NCBI GenBank assembly: GCA_904063045.1
Contig: CAJFCJ010000009.1
Span: forward strand, 228,942-292,941
Source of the DNA: Dimorphilus gyrociliatus
Taxonomy: Eukaryota; Annelida; Polychaeta; Dinophilidae
DNA: 64,000 nucleotides
Reading direction: 5' to 3'
In this document: positions 25,172 through 38,500 of the stretch, piece after piece
How the letters are laid out: every line of letters starts with the position of its first letter
Position numbering within the stretch: position 1 is the stretch's first letter
Position numbers and translations under genes: made by a program
The notes under the pieces: model-generated
Database searches by the model: none
Told to the model about the DNA's origin: nothing
The model's input: the letters and a program-made list of their open reading frames with translations, nothing else

Positions 25172-25888
25172 ATGTTATTATTTATAAGAATAGTTTATTG
25201 GTTGGATATGATAAATACTATTTTGGCCATTATTACTCAATATCGATTTATATTACAAAATAGAACGTCATTTAGTGAAAGTAATGATTATGCATCCTCA
25301 ATTGAGTTTGATGATTACGTCGATAATATAGAGGAAATTAATCATCAACGTTTGAAAAAGCGAACATCCTCTTTGTCTGGTAGTAGTAATACTTTTGAGA
25401 AGGTAGGCCTAAATGACGATGGTTCCTATATTGATGATATAGATGGAGAAATAAATTCTAATTCGCATAGAGATAGCGTGAAAGCAAAATCAATTCATCA
25501 TTCGAATCAGAAGAGAACTTTTAGTAATCAAATTCGTTGTTTCGTCTGTCATAACGGAGAAGAGAGTTGCCAATTTTTAGAACATCCCCAAAGTAGATTT
25601 AATTTGCAAAGAGAGTTTAAAACTTGTCTTGGAGTTCAATGCTTCGTTAAACGTTTTATACCCTTAATAAATGAGGAAAAACCAATAATTGATCGAGGTT
25701 GCTACTCTGAAAGAAGATTTTCAACTCTAAAATGTCATAGTACTGATACAGTAAGACCATTTGATAAATCTGAATTATACACTTGCGTATGCGAAACGGA
25801 TTTTTGTAACAGTTCAACCCAGTTGAGAACTTCTACTGCCGTATCAATATTTTTATCATTACTAACAAAAGAATATCTAAGAGGCTAA
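25172..25888 (+). CDS. Ly6/uPAR (three-finger) domain protein, probably GPI-anchored or secreted
   Basis: Single-exon ORF, 238 residues. A hydrophobic N-terminal segment (about residues 1-28; an alternative Met follows at residue 13) could be a signal peptide. An acidic, Ser-rich linker of about 95 residues leads to a cysteine-rich domain: RCFVCHNGEESCQF, TCLGVQCFVKRF, RGCYSERRF, LKCHS, YTCVCETDFCNSS. The ten-Cys spacing with terminal CxC...DxCN fits the LU domain. The hydrophobic tail (STAVSIFLSLLTKEYL) is weak for GPI attachment. Not recognised as a named family member; invertebrate Ly6 proteins diverge quickly. The long pre-domain is unusual. Confidence 0.75.
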   Translation: MLLFIRIVYWLDMINTILAIITQYRFILQNRTSFSESNDYASSIEFDDYVDNIEEINHQRLKKRTSSLSGSSNTFEKVGLNDDGSYIDDIDGEINSNSHRDSVKAKSIHHSNQKRTFSNQIRCFVCHNGEESCQFLEHPQSRFNLQREFKTCLGVQCFVKRFIPLINEEKPIIDRGCYSERRFSTLKCHSTDTVRPFDKSELYTCVCETDFCNSSTQLRTSTAVSIFLSLLTKEYLRG

Positions 25889-26065
25889 TTGTCTGTTTAT
25901 CCCATCGTGAATAGAAAGTCAAAAATAGAATGCTTCACGTAAGCAAATTGCAATAAAAAGTACTTTTCTTTAAGATATTGGAATCGTAAATCTAAAAAAG
26001 GAGCGTAAGGTCACGTTCACTTAGATAAAAGGGCCGACACAACAGGAGAAACAAGTGATAATAAT

Positions 26066-26692
26066 ATGGAGCAACTCGTACGTGGCCACGATGATATGGA
26101 TATTTCTCAATCATTTAATATTGAGTTGAGATTCTCTGATGAAGACTCTAGCAAAAGGAAACATATCGTTCTCTCGAGATTGTGCCTTTTAATCTACAAC
26201 GACTCTTCTATGAGCATTCTAGAACGGAAATTATATTTGTACAATGTTCAATCGATTGAAAACTGCGGCTGTTTTGTAAGATTGACTTTTAATGATTGCC
26301 ACCTTCAGCTTCAATTGGAAAATTTCAAATTGAACGAAAACTTATGTAACGATATTCAAAGAGCTATGCTCGTCTGTAAAAAGGAATGGAAACTGCAACA
26401 GGAATTAAGATCTGCCCAATTTAAAATGAACGTTGAAAAAAATATTAAATCTAAATTAATGGCCAATCAAAAGGCGAATGAACCAAATATTCAAACATTC
26501 TTAAAGGCACCTGAAAAAGCTAAAGTTCAAACTTGGCCCTGGAACGCAAAAAAATATCGCCGAAAGGGATACGTTGGTTCCAGATTGCGTCAATTTGACG
26601 AATGTTTTCAAGAGATTAAAGATAAAGTTATTTGGAGTCCACTCGATTGCGGATTTATGGAAGAACACGAGTACGAATATATGTCCTCTTAG
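26066..26692 (+). CDS. Unrecognised conserved-looking protein, single exon
   Basis: 208 residues, no signal peptide or membrane segment. The N-terminal half (about 10-105) alternates beta-like stretches (IELRFSDED, KHIVLSRLCLLIYND, LYLYNVQSIENCG, VRLTFND) ending in a helix (LNENLCNDIQRAMLVCKKEW), the general order of a PH-like fold; this is inference only. A charged helix follows, then a basic WPWNAKKYRRKGYVGSRLRQ block and an acidic C-terminus. ATG 26066 is the first in frame and follows an in-frame stop. Codon use resembles its neighbours. No function is proposed. Confidence 0.55.
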   Translation: MEQLVRGHDDMDISQSFNIELRFSDEDSSKRKHIVLSRLCLLIYNDSSMSILERKLYLYNVQSIENCGCFVRLTFNDCHLQLQLENFKLNENLCNDIQRAMLVCKKEWKLQQELRSAQFKMNVEKNIKSKLMANQKANEPNIQTFLKAPEKAKVQTWPWNAKKYRRKGYVGSRLRQFDECFQEIKDKVIWSPLDCGFMEEHEYEYMSS

Positions 26693-26990
26693 GAAAATAT
26701 CACCTATACTCGGTAACCACCAAATCCAATTATATTCATTCAGGATTAAGTTGATTAAAGCTTTCAAAGCACGCAAATATTAAAAGGAAAAAATCAATGA
26801 GTAGTTATCCAAGAGAACGATTTTGGAGGGCTCGAAAAAAAATTAAAGATTAATTGCAATTCTTTTTGGGATAACCATATAAACTACACCTAACTATAGT
26901 TTGCCTCATCATATTGACAAAAATAATTTGCACATATAGAAAAGAATTTTGTAATAAATTAAATATTGTTGAGGCATTAGAAAAGATAAT

Positions 26991-29131
26991 CTAACTATTC
27001 ACTGATAAATGTTCTTCTTCCGCCGCTGCCTCTGCTTCTCCTTGTTCTTTTTCTTTTACTTCTCCTTCTTCGCTTTCAATTTCTTTTTCTCCGACTGCAA
27101 CATCTGCAATTTCTAATTCTTTTTCAGATTCTACTTCTTCTAGACTGTCCTTAACTTTATCCATATTTTTTTCAGTATCCTCAAATTCTTCTTTTTCTGC
27201 TGTTTCATCTTTTTTCTCGTCAATATCTACTTTACTGTCTAATTCTGAACTTTTATCGCCCTCAAATTCGTTCGAATCGAATGTTTCATTCTCTTTTTTG
27301 TCAATGCCCGTATTAGGTAGTCTCTCCTTTAAAATTTCCAATATTTTACTCATGTTTAAACTGCCTAACATCTGGAATAAATTAATATCATGTTAATTTT
27401 ATGTAATAAATATAATTGACGGATTTATATCTTAATAAAACGTGTGTAAAATAACAAACCAGTCGATTGGCCTGAGTTGTACTTAAACCAAGAATGCTTG
27501 CAGTTGTAGATAGAGGAAAAATTTGTCCGAAACACTTATTAATATATGGAATTAGTTCATCTCTGAATGCCAGACATAATTTTTGGAATCTTTCAATCTC
27601 TAACTCATTCATTGACTGTTCTTCTGCTTTGTAATAGTCGTATATTTCCTTTGAGGCTCTTTCCAAAGAATTTTCCAATTTATCTCGAACTGACATGGCC
27701 AAATTTGTTATACAGCATGGAGCAATGACGTTCAAAGAGGTCAGTAGAGCATTTAAATAGACCGTCAAAGGTTGATAATAAAGAAAGTTCAGAGAGTCTG
27801 GATAGTTTGGATTATATTGTAATGATTGAATAGTAGCCGTTACAGAAGAGGGAGGAGGAAGAATTAAAGTTAGCTTCTGCATATCCATTGTAAATTGTTC
27901 ATCAGCCTTTTTAATAATTTCATTAAATTTATCCAACATCACATCACGAAAGATCTAGATTTAACGAATTATTAGTATATTATCTCCTTTCTTTTCTTAT
28001 TATTCTTTATATAAACTTACTTTAGCAACTAAAGGCCGAAAATCTGATCCGACGCGACTGAAGCTTAAACCAAAATACATACATTGCCCAAGTAATGAAT
28101 CAATTCGATTGAATGCCGAATCTTTAACAACATTAGCTTTCACAATATTTAGAAAGTTGTTTACTCTCAAAATTATCCACTCTTGAATGAGTACAGATTC
28201 ACTAGAATATTTTGATTCGTCGTCTGAAAAGATTGCTCGATACTGAGTGACAATATCGAAAAGATGAACCCTCGACAAATCAATAACTCTATTAAGATAT
28301 ATATAAGAATCATCGTTTGGAATCTGAGATATAACTGAAGAAAACCAACTATCCCTTGCATGAAGATATTTCATTCTTAATTGAATTTCAGTAAAAACAT
28401 CCATTCTTCTTAAGTAACCGATTATTTTCAGGCAACTGGGCAATTGAATATTTGATCTCAACTGCTCAATTAATTGAGTTAACATTAGTTGGGAGCAAAT
28501 TGCGACATCTTTAACTATACTTTCTATTATCGATATTGAGGAAAATTTTTTTTCTAGTCTCCTAACATGAGAAATTAATTCTAAAGCTTCGTCGTAGTAA
28601 CCATTTCGAACACAAGTGTCTAACAATTGAGGTATTTCCAACAACTCTAATAACTGTGTGTGCTTCTGCAATGCTACACTAGCCTTTTTCCTATTAGAAT
28701 TTATTTCCTTAGCATTTTTAGTAAATTCGGAACAAAGGTCGGCCAGTTTTGGAATTTTTTCCAAGACGTTATCAACACTTCGCTCAATTACCTAGTCGGG
28801 TAGGAGGGAAATTTTTATACATTTATCAGTCAACGGCGAAATGGAGTTAATTCATAATTTGATTATTCATTACCTGAAAGTCCTGAAAAATCTCTTTAGA
28901 GCACTCGGCAGTTTCAATGAAAGCACCATAATTCTTAAAGGCCAACTGTTGGGTGTCTGCTAATATTTGAGATTTTTCCTCAGCTAATCTTTCAGGTTCG
29001 CAATTCAATCTATCGATCCCAAAGGAGGAAAGTTCAGAGAGATATTCTTGGAAGTCGGGATTATCTCTCCATGATTCGGGAAAAGAGGTTTTGAAAAGAC
29101 TTGTTAATAGCGTTTCTTCTTCCACGTTCAT
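26991..29131 (-). CDS. COG8: Conserved oligomeric Golgi complex subunit 8
   Basis: Lobe B subunit of the COG tether that directs retrograde vesicles within the Golgi. Four exons: 28874-29131, 28021-28791, 27460-27954, 26991-27371; 634 residues. Matches include [109 protein letters not shown] and, in the third exon, [14 protein letters not shown]. The last exon is a 126-residue, strongly acidic Glu/Lys-rich tail without counterpart in the vertebrate protein that I can recall. Start chosen at MNVEEETL; the frame is open further up, but that part is hydrophobic and unlike COG8. Confidence 0.95.
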
Positions 29132-29973
29132 ACTCGACGAAATATTCCAATAAAAACTGGTAGCGGTATCTTTTTGTAGGAATTTAAAACTCAAAAGAAA
29201 ACTTATCCAACTACTTAAAATTATAAAGATCACCTATATATATATAAGTATAAATGAATAAATAGATACATATACATATGTATTCGATGGTTAGATGTGT
29301 ACAACTTTACGTTATATTTATATATATATATATAAAGACGCCTACTAGTTATAATTAAGTTAGAGCTATTACGACGACAATACATGTATATTTATATATA
29401 ATTTATATATATAATTTAAGTTAATTTCTAATGAATGTATTTTATGTAATCACAAAAATAATGAATTTGGATAACCACAATTCATAGAAGATATGCTTGT
29501 TTTAAATAAATTTCTGGGGTAGGAAGATATGAAGACTGAAGATTATAATTGAATTAAAAGCATTTATGGCACAATCTTAAAAATATTGAAGATATTGCGT
29601 TAAACTAGTCTAATAGTCGGTTCCAAAAACGCTTAGAAGAAATAGAACGCGCTGGTTGCAATGAAAGGGTACTTCCAAATTCTGGACCATTTCTTGTCAT
29701 TTTCTGTTGATAAAAGACAAAAAAAAGTAATTAAATTGTTTAAAGCACATAAAATTTCTTTATTATTAGAAGTTAAAAGTTTTATACATTCTATAGAGAA
29801 ATTTCAGGCAGTCATTTATAAAAACTTTATTCCATATACAGAGTTGGCATTGGAACAAATTTTTTACACAGCACTAAATATAGACACAATTTTTAAAAGT
29901 ATCTGGATTCGCTATATTTCGATATGAGCAATTTTTAAAGATATGCAAATATCTGTCTCACAAACAGTCAAGA
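29132..29973. other. Spacer between ECT2 3' end and COG8 start
   Basis: 842 bp, same-strand genes on both sides. Contains (ta)n microsatellites near 29233-29250, 29318-29334 and 29395-29415. A plus-strand 88-codon frame at 29661-29927 has no support and is treated as chance. Confidence 0.45.
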
Positions 29974-32900
29974 TCAAGAGGTCAAAACAGGCGAACTGCC
30001 AACTTCGTCTTCAAATACTTCAATAATATCTTCATCGAGAGTTTGGGCTGCCTATAATAGAATAAAGAACGGAATAGTAAAGTATATCGTAAGAAAATCT
30101 GGGGAATGACAACATCCATAGCACGGGAAAAAAAGAACGTTAGATCTAATGCTTATAATAGAAAATAGTAGTTAGAAATCTAACTTCTCGACAAAAAAAA
30201 ATTCAATAAAAAACAACAAGAAAAAAAAAAACCACAAAAATAAAACTACTAAAATTTCTCTCTAATCTCTCTAAGTAGTCTAACAAAACTCTTGACTATC
30301 TAACAAACTCACAGAGAAATAGGGATGCCTACGGGATAGGGAATTAGAACTCTCCTCCAAAACGGAATCAAAACTTTCCTACGAATTTATTCACTCTCAT
30401 AAAAAAGTTATTAAAAGAAAAAAAATAAGTGAAACGTACAGCTAAATCTAGCATACTAGCGCTGCTAGTTCCAGTCCTCATAGGTCTGTCTAACGTCGGT
30501 GTCATTTTTCCTGTAAAAGAGAGAAATAAGAATAAGATTGATTAACAAGAAAATATATATAATTAAAAACGAAATTAATGTAATATATACCGTTAAGAGT
30601 ATCAGTTTTCATTCTCGGGGACATTACATGGCTGACAGAAGCTACAGCTCTTTGTAATTTTCTAGGTGTTCTAGAGAATGAAAAAGCTCTGCTAACTCGT
30701 TTACTTAAGCTCCTATTTAAAGAAATAATAAAGATTTAGACAAATATATATATATATGTATTGTAGTTCAACAACCTAGCGGCTCTGCTCAATGTCCTAT
30801 TATGGGAATCGGGAGTATCTAAATGAAGAAGTGATGCATCAACACCATGAGCCAAGATATTTTCCTAGAAAAGAGAGAGAAAAAAAAGAATAAATGATAA
30901 AATTAATATAAAAATCAATCCTATTAATAGAAGAACAATTACAATTGTTAACTTTTTTGTAAAACTATTTAAAACTATTAGATGAATAGAAAAAAAAAGA
31001 AAAAACAAATTCTAATGTTTTTTTCTTGTTTAATTTAACGATAGATTTTCTTTTTATGTATAGTTGATGAAGTTATTTTTCCAACTAAATACAAAACAAA
31101 AAAAAAGAACATTGACATATAATATTAAATAATATAATAATTAACTTAATATAATTATAATTTTGTCTTACGAATATTTCGGAATTTAACTACTTTTAAT
31201 GATCCACTATCAGTTTTAAATTGTTTAAAATGTCTACCATCTTTTGTGATCATATGACTTAACTGAATAATTTTTTACTTATTAAATGAATTCATTTTTT
31301 GGATTGGGCTATAAAATTATATGTAATACTTACGTAATCTGTAGTACACTGAGTCCTAGAAACTTGCTTGCATAAAACAACTAAAAAGTCCTTCTTTGAT
31401 ATGAGTTCATCATCACCCAAAATAAACGCTATTAAACGCTCTTTTTCACTAGAATCGGTAACTATTAAACCAAACGCGCCACGCATATCAGCATCCTTGA
31501 TATCAACAACTCTTTTTATACCACCTAAATGCAATTCCTTTAGAAACTTATGAGTTTTTCTTTGAGGTGTTGCACCAACTGTAGTTTTTCTTCGTTTAGC
31601 CAATATTAGGATATCATCGAAAAGGAAAAGTGTTAAATTTTGTCCACTTCCGGTAGTTTCGGTCAATTCGCAGACGTTAATTTGCTTTAAGAAATGTCTA
31701 TTCGAGCTCAAACAGGTTGGTGGTAAACCATCGATCTTTTCGTTTAATTCGAATAACTTAAAACGATCATCTATAGTCTTTTTACCTTCATTGACTTTTG
31801 ATGTAACCTGATGAAGCTTTTTGAGAGCATCTTTTAAACATTCATGATCGTCATGAGTTTCTGGCGTATTTGCTAGAAGATTCTCTAGCAACAGCTTCAT
31901 ACTAGGTAACCTTTGAACAGGTCTTATAATTAATTCAGTTATACTCTCTCTTATACCGTCTGATCTAGATTGTAATCGTTTTTGGAACGCGTGAAAGCGT
32001 CCATTCTCCATATCACATTCAGCTATTCTTTTTGCAGTTCTATCTTGATAATTTATAAATGGTGGATAGGCTTTTTCAATGGAAGAAACATTTTGAACAA
32101 TAACTTGACCAATTTTACAATCTTCTTTCCAATTATTAATTAGTTGATTAAACTTTTTCAACATTTCAAAATGAACGTCGTATATAAGTTGTAAGGAGCC
32201 AAAAATATCACGGACATCGTGTTGAGCTAAAATCGCACCGCCTGGTTGGTCTGTGTTTTCTAATTCGTCTTTGACCTGAATTGTTTAAAGAGATATAGAG
32301 CAATTAGTAATATTATGTAATTAAATAAAAACAAAGGTGTCAATTAAATAAAATTTTTGTACAAACCGTTATCATAAAGGCTAAGATATGTACGTAATTC
32401 CTTTCAGTCTCTAACAATTCTATTGCAATTTTTTGACGTTTACTCATATCCTTAGCTATTAAAGGTACTTTAATAACTGGGGTCTTAGACGGTGTATCTG
32501 TCAAACAATGTAGTATTACATAAGATTTTAAAACAATTGCTTCAACTGTTAAGTACAACAATAAAAAGGGATAACAATAAAAGTCTTAGCAGCCTATCAA
32601 TTACTAATCCCTGGGTATAACTGGTTGTTTTTAAATGACTCCAATCTTTCCATTATACTATCAATACACCTTTTTTTCTCTGAAATTGCTCTATAACTAG
32701 TAATGCTTGAAATGCTCATAATTGACATACGATCATAATTCGACCTAACCGATTTCGTCCTTTTTACATTTTTTAAAGGATTAATGTTATCGTTATCCAG
32801 AGTTTTAAAACTCTCCTCCAAAATTGATGGTCTAGGATCTGATTGTAATTCATTACTGGTTGTTGATATAGTACAATCAAATATGTTTGTCTGTTCAAAT

Positions 32901-34761
32901 AGTTCATCGGCAATAGCTTCATTTGTTAATTCGACAAATGACTCTTCTCTTTTTTCATTATCCATAAGAATCGGTATTGTTCTATGGTAACTTTCAATAT
33001 CAAATTTACGTAATATTGTCGTATTCGATTTAACTAAATATATTAATAACTTTTTTTGTCATTAAGTTTGTTGGAATTTCAAAAAAGTAATAACGAATAA
33101 GAGTATTATTAAGAGTACTTACGGACTGGAGATAATTCGTTATCGATAGAGGCATCAAAAATAAGAGAAGAAGAGAAAGATGCTTGATCACCGTTCGATT
33201 TTCTTTTTGGAAGTGGTACGATCTATTCGTAAATCATTTATATTATATAAAAATATTTTATATCGTTCGAAATAACTTACATGTAACGAGCTATCCCGCC
33301 CTCCAGCCGCTAAATGAGCTAAATTCTCTTTTAAAGCTCTCTTTCTTTTCCTAGTTTTTGTTCCAGGAGTAGCTGGACTAGCGCTGGATGTTGACTTCGT
33401 TGCTTCGTACTTATAAAGGTTCTCATCGGCGGTGGCTTCCATTTGTAAACACCCCCAGAACCACTAAACGTAGCATTTAATTTTTAAATTAACGTGTTGT
33501 CATTGTAAGAATTTGAAAATATAAATTATCTTCTATAAACTATCAAAATATAATTACCTCCGCTCTCACTACATGAAGTTGAGGATGCAATTCAAATGGA
33601 AGATCTCTTGTCTCTGGTCCAACGACAAGATGAGTACAAAGAGGAGTTTCCGGATCATCTACAACTCGACCATCTATTGGGAAATAGTATTTTTATTTTT
33701 CCAATAGAAACTAAAGTATATTATTTAACAAATATCTTTACCATTTTGATCAGCTAATTGTTCCATTTCTATTCTTTCTTGACTTGAAATTCCAAAAAAG
33801 CATAAAACGCAAAAAGTAAAAGGTCTAATCTTGTGTGTCATCTAATATTTAAAAATAACACAAATATATATATACATATATATGTAAATAAATATAAAAG
33901 CTTTATAGTAAAATAATTAACGAACCAAAACTGAATCATCAGCAGTTCGAACAATGTCGTTAGCAACGTTCCAACATTCTGAAACCCATCTGGCTGCCAT
34001 TATATTTTTTCCAAAGCATACTGCATGTCTATATTTTTCTCCTCCAGCACTAAATAAATGAAAAGTAATATAGATCGTTAGTTTTAATACATCGAATGTA
34101 ATACTCTTCTTACCAATTAGCAACTAAATGAGTTACTTTCGGGGTGTAATCTCTTCTGATACTACCACCCATATGATGCACTAAATCTGCCAGTCGAGAC
34201 TGATGGGATGTAATCACAGATAAACAAATGATCACTGATATTGTAAAATAAACACGTTACCAATTGTTCTCGATTTTGCTTAAAACCTGTAAAACACAGG
34301 ACAACATTTCGCATAGTACAACAGTACTGTGGCCGGGACGATTCTGGTAAACTCTAAAGTATAAAAATATTTAAAATATACGAAACAGAATAGAAAAATT
34401 TGTACGGTTACCTCATTATACCTGGCACACCTTTTTAAAACAGGCGGTCCATATATTCTAGCTTTAAGTTCTCTTAATTTTGTAAAAATATCGCCGTCAA
34501 AGTTATCCAGCACAAATATAACATTTCTTTTGATATGCTCAAAACCGGTGTCGCTATATACATATTTTATATTTAATATTCTTATACACTCAACCAATTC
34601 TTTATCTTGACGAAGCTTTGTGCCTACTATGACGGCGGTTCGATCGTCGCCTAGATTCAATCAAATGAACAATAGTTAATATATACCATAAATCAGAAAT
34701 GAAATTTGATTAATAATAACTTTAAAAAGTAATAATTTAAAAACGCACCTGAATCTGTCAT
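29974..34761 (-). CDS. ECT2: ECT2/Pebble RhoGEF (tandem BRCT, DH, PH), activator of RhoA in cytokinesis
   Basis: Sixteen exons: 34749-34761, 34412-34650, 34261-34353, 34114-34199, 33926-34049, 33742-33841, 33558-33673, 33281-33463, 33123-33222, 32605-33033, 32367-32497, 31334-32275, 30776-30864, 30591-30712, 30440-30510, 29974-30051; 971 residues, all phases agree. N-terminal BRCT0 (TAVIVGTKLRQDKELVECI), BRCT1 (NVVLCFTGFKQNREQL; ADLVHHMGGSIRRDYTPK; HAVCFGKNIMAARWVSECW), BRCT2 (THLVVGP; VVRAEWFWGCLQMEA), a basic NLS (TRKRKRALKENLAHL), DH (ELLETERNYVHILAFMI; RPVQRLPSMKLLLENLL), PH (LTLFLFDDILILAKRR) and the C-terminal RAFSFSRTPRKLQRAV block typical of ECT2. The exon 33926 donor is the least certain boundary. 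Confidence 0.95.
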
Positions 34762-35533
34762 ATCGGTGAGCGATAAACGATCGTTTCGTTTGAATTTATA
34801 TAAAGAGCGCTCATTGGTCAACTAAGTTTTTCTTTGAAATAGCTCTATTGACGGTTGGCGCCATCTAGAAAAATGAGTTAAATAGCGTATTAAGAGAATT
34901 GCATAAACTTTAAGAACGAAACTCTGCACTTATACACCTAAAGGAAACTTTAGAAGCAACATTTATTAGTTATAATTAATATTGAGTGCCAGATCACTTT
35001 TTGGCTAGTACTAAAAGTCAAAGGTCAATAACATATTGTAACTCTTTAAATTAATGGCAGCACAAATGCTAAATATACAATACTAAAATACTATAAAAAA
35101 TTGAAAAAAAAAACAGAGTAGGCAAGTTATTTATGGGATTTTTCAGACACTTAATAAGTTAATATGTATATTACATAAAATATACCCATACTATTTTTAA
35201 GTGTTTAGGTACCTCAAATATTTTATTGACAGTATATATCCATAGAAAATTTAAAAGAGCTCTCGGTTGAACTTTCCAAGTTAAAAAAAACTTTGTTTAA
35301 CTGTTTATCAGTTTATAGAATCTTTTACGTCGCCTGGCTCATAGTTCAGGTCAGATAATTTCCAAACAGTTTGTTTGACTAACACGTAACCAAGCGGACA
35401 CGGAAATAGACATCTGCTGGCAGAGTTGGTTGAATACTGTATTATTGTTTTCGGTAGCATTTTCAGTGAGTTTTTATGATATATTTATCATTAAATTGAG
35501 AGGAAAGTGGTAGAAAAAGCACCCTTTATAGTT
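34762..35533. promoter_or_regulatory. Divergent promoter region ECT2/COG1
   Basis: 772 bp between divergent start codons, AT-rich with a more mixed patch at 35330-35440. No exon found. Confidence 0.35.
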
Positions 35534-38500
35534 ATGCCACAATCGGAGGATGTGACAACCCTCTTTGAGGGAAAACCTATTCAAGATATCATAGCTATAG
35601 AACAGAGTACTCGTGCGGAAATCGAAAAAAAGAAAGAAAACCTCAGGCAAATGGTTGGAGAAAGATATCGTGATATTATAGATGCAGCAGATACAATTCG
35701 TGATATGAAGAGTAATGCAGAAAAGGTATTTTTGACGATATTGCATGAGATTTCTCAGCTTAACAATGTATAATACTTCTTTCTATTTAGATGGAACTTC
35801 AAATTTCCAAAGTCGATTCTGGTAGCGCTCCATTCCTAGATTCGATAATGGCTTGCTCCTCAATAGAAAATGATTTTGAAATGTGTAAGCAAGTAAAAAT
35901 GTATATGTCAATGTCAGAACACGTAAGAACATTTAAATATTATCAAAGATTAAATTAAGAAAATATTTACTAATGTTTATAGATCTGGGAAGCTCTGAGC
36001 GCAAAAAAATTCTTATTGGCTACACAACTGTATCTTATAACAAAAAATATTCAATCAAATATTCAAAGGAAGTTTCCACATATATTGCAGAATGCTCCAG
36101 TTATTCATTTACAATGGGTTTCATTAATCCATTTCAAAACAACAATTTTAAATGTAACATTTCTTAAAATTGAGTTTAAAGTCTTTAATGTAAATCTTCA
36201 AAATTCTATAGATGTGCAGAAACGTTCTTCAAATGATTGATGTAGATGATGATATAGTTGCCGAAAGCTTGAGTGCTATATTATTTCTTGAAAATTTCAC
36301 TTGTCGTCAAGTACTAAGGGATTTTCTCGTTGGCCGAACGGTAAGGTTGAAAATTACATTATAACCTTATTAATTTTCACATTTTAAATTTAGAACGCAT
36401 TACAAAAAGCTTGTCGAACCGAAACTCAATCCGTAACAATAAAGAGTAAAATATGTAAATTAGTCACTCTAATGTTTAATTCCCTCTATCAAATATATGT
36501 TATATTTGCGAAGGAGAATTATGGTAAGAGTTTTATTTATATTTATAATAATTTTCAATATTATATAATATGATTATTTTCAGAATCTTTCATTTTGCAT
36601 AAGTTGCGTAATAATACACAAAAGGAATATGTCGAAAGGCTATTAGATCAATTTTCATGTAAAGAATATACATATCTTGTCATAAATGGTTTGTTGAAAT
36701 TTTTATTAAAAGTTAATTTATTAGTTTATTAAATAAATAACTAATTGTTCCAGATACATCTTCTAAAGTTGATGATCTTTGCGTTGTTTCGGAGAATGAT
36801 TTAAGGAGTTTATGCGAAGAATGGTTCATAGCGTGAGTACAATTGATAACATGTTTAACATCAAGCCATTAATTAACTAACTCTTATATAAACAGGAGCT
36901 CTAAGCTCATTAAGGAAAATGTTAGCGATTTTCTTATGTATTTAGACTCTATAAAAAGCATGTCTAATATATTGGAAAGTATTTGGGAATTGTTAAAGGA
37001 AGATTCTAGATTTAGTCTTTGGCATACTATATGTAGATCTATTTTGGGTTATGAAATGTGTGTTTGGAAAGATATACTATCGCCTATGTTTCAAAAACGA
37101 ATTGAACAATTAGTTACTAAATCATTTGATGAAATGCTTGAAAAAAACAATGCCTTTTTAGACGATATGCTTCGAAATGTTACAGATATTCAAAGAGACA
37201 TAAATATTCATTCATATGTTTGGCAAGAGCAAGCAGAAGATTTAACATCTGATTGTGCTTGGATGTCATCTTCGGCAAAATCTTTGACAAGTGGTGGTGG
37301 TTTAGTTATGAAAACGAAAGGATATTCACCATCCGTTCAAAGATTTTGTAAATATGTTAATGCTTCAATTAAGTCATTATTAGAGGATATGGAATATTTC
37401 CTGAAAAGAACTTATAATGGTTATAGTGTTGAACTGGAGGATGAGGAAAAGCTGGTGTTTGATAAATATTCCCTAAACGAAAAATTAACAAATTCTCTAT
37501 TAGATTTAACGGAATCTTACCTTAAAAAGTTAATACATATCTCTTTTGTTTTCTAAATACTAAATTAATTTGTTGTTATCTATTTAACAGGTTAATTGAA
37601 GAATTAAGAACTAGAATAAAACGAGAGGACAATAATGAAATTTTAGCTAGAGTGGGTGTTCTGTTAGGAAGAATAGCAGACTCTTTATTGAAATTATGCC
37701 CTTCAATTACACAATGTATATTGAATAGTTCTTATGAAGAGAGTGTAAAATTTCTAAAAAATATAACTAAAATTAAGTCGGAGAAGAATAGTAAATGGTT
37801 TCATTGCGAAAACTTGTTATCACAGTTCTTTGAAGAAACTTTAAGGTATGAATTTTTTATTATTTTTTAGGATAAACTATAGTTGAATGTTTTTAGTCTA
37901 TGGACCGATTATGCAATAATTGATTTAGTTGGTAAGTTTGAGGTACACTTTTCTGGAATTTCACTTTCGTCTTTCATTTATGAATCAACTGTAAGTTAAT
38001 CAACAGATTCCTTTTGATACATAATAAACATGAAATTTGTCTATGATTATTTTTAGAAATGGGATGAGATATTAATAGAAGAGAAGGAAGATGATAATGA
38101 TAAAGCAGTTAGCACCCAAATTAGGATACCAATGACAGCTTCGTGGTACGTTCATGATCTATTGTTTAACGCTCGCTTACTCTTACATACAATCGGAGGA
38201 CATTCAATTCCAAGGTCAGTAAAGCAAAAACCAAAAGATTCCGATTGTAACGAAATTGTGCATTTTTACAGAACTATTATTCAGAAATTTACCAGCACAC
38301 TCTGGAGGAAAGTTTTAGAGAACTATCAACATTATTTAACATCTAGTAAGAGCAGTGAAAGAGTTAATCAATCAGATGGAGCAATTAGACAAGTTATAGC
38401 TTTACAAATGCTTTTCGATGTACAATTTCTTCATTCGTTCTTATGTGCTGATAAAATTTTGGTAAACTAATTTAATTCAATTCAATCAATTTTATATAGT

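Noticed and set aside
29661-29927. 88-codon plus-strand frame between COG8 and ECT2
   Set aside because: AT-driven composition (Lys/Ile/Phe), no splice context and no conserved-looking motif.
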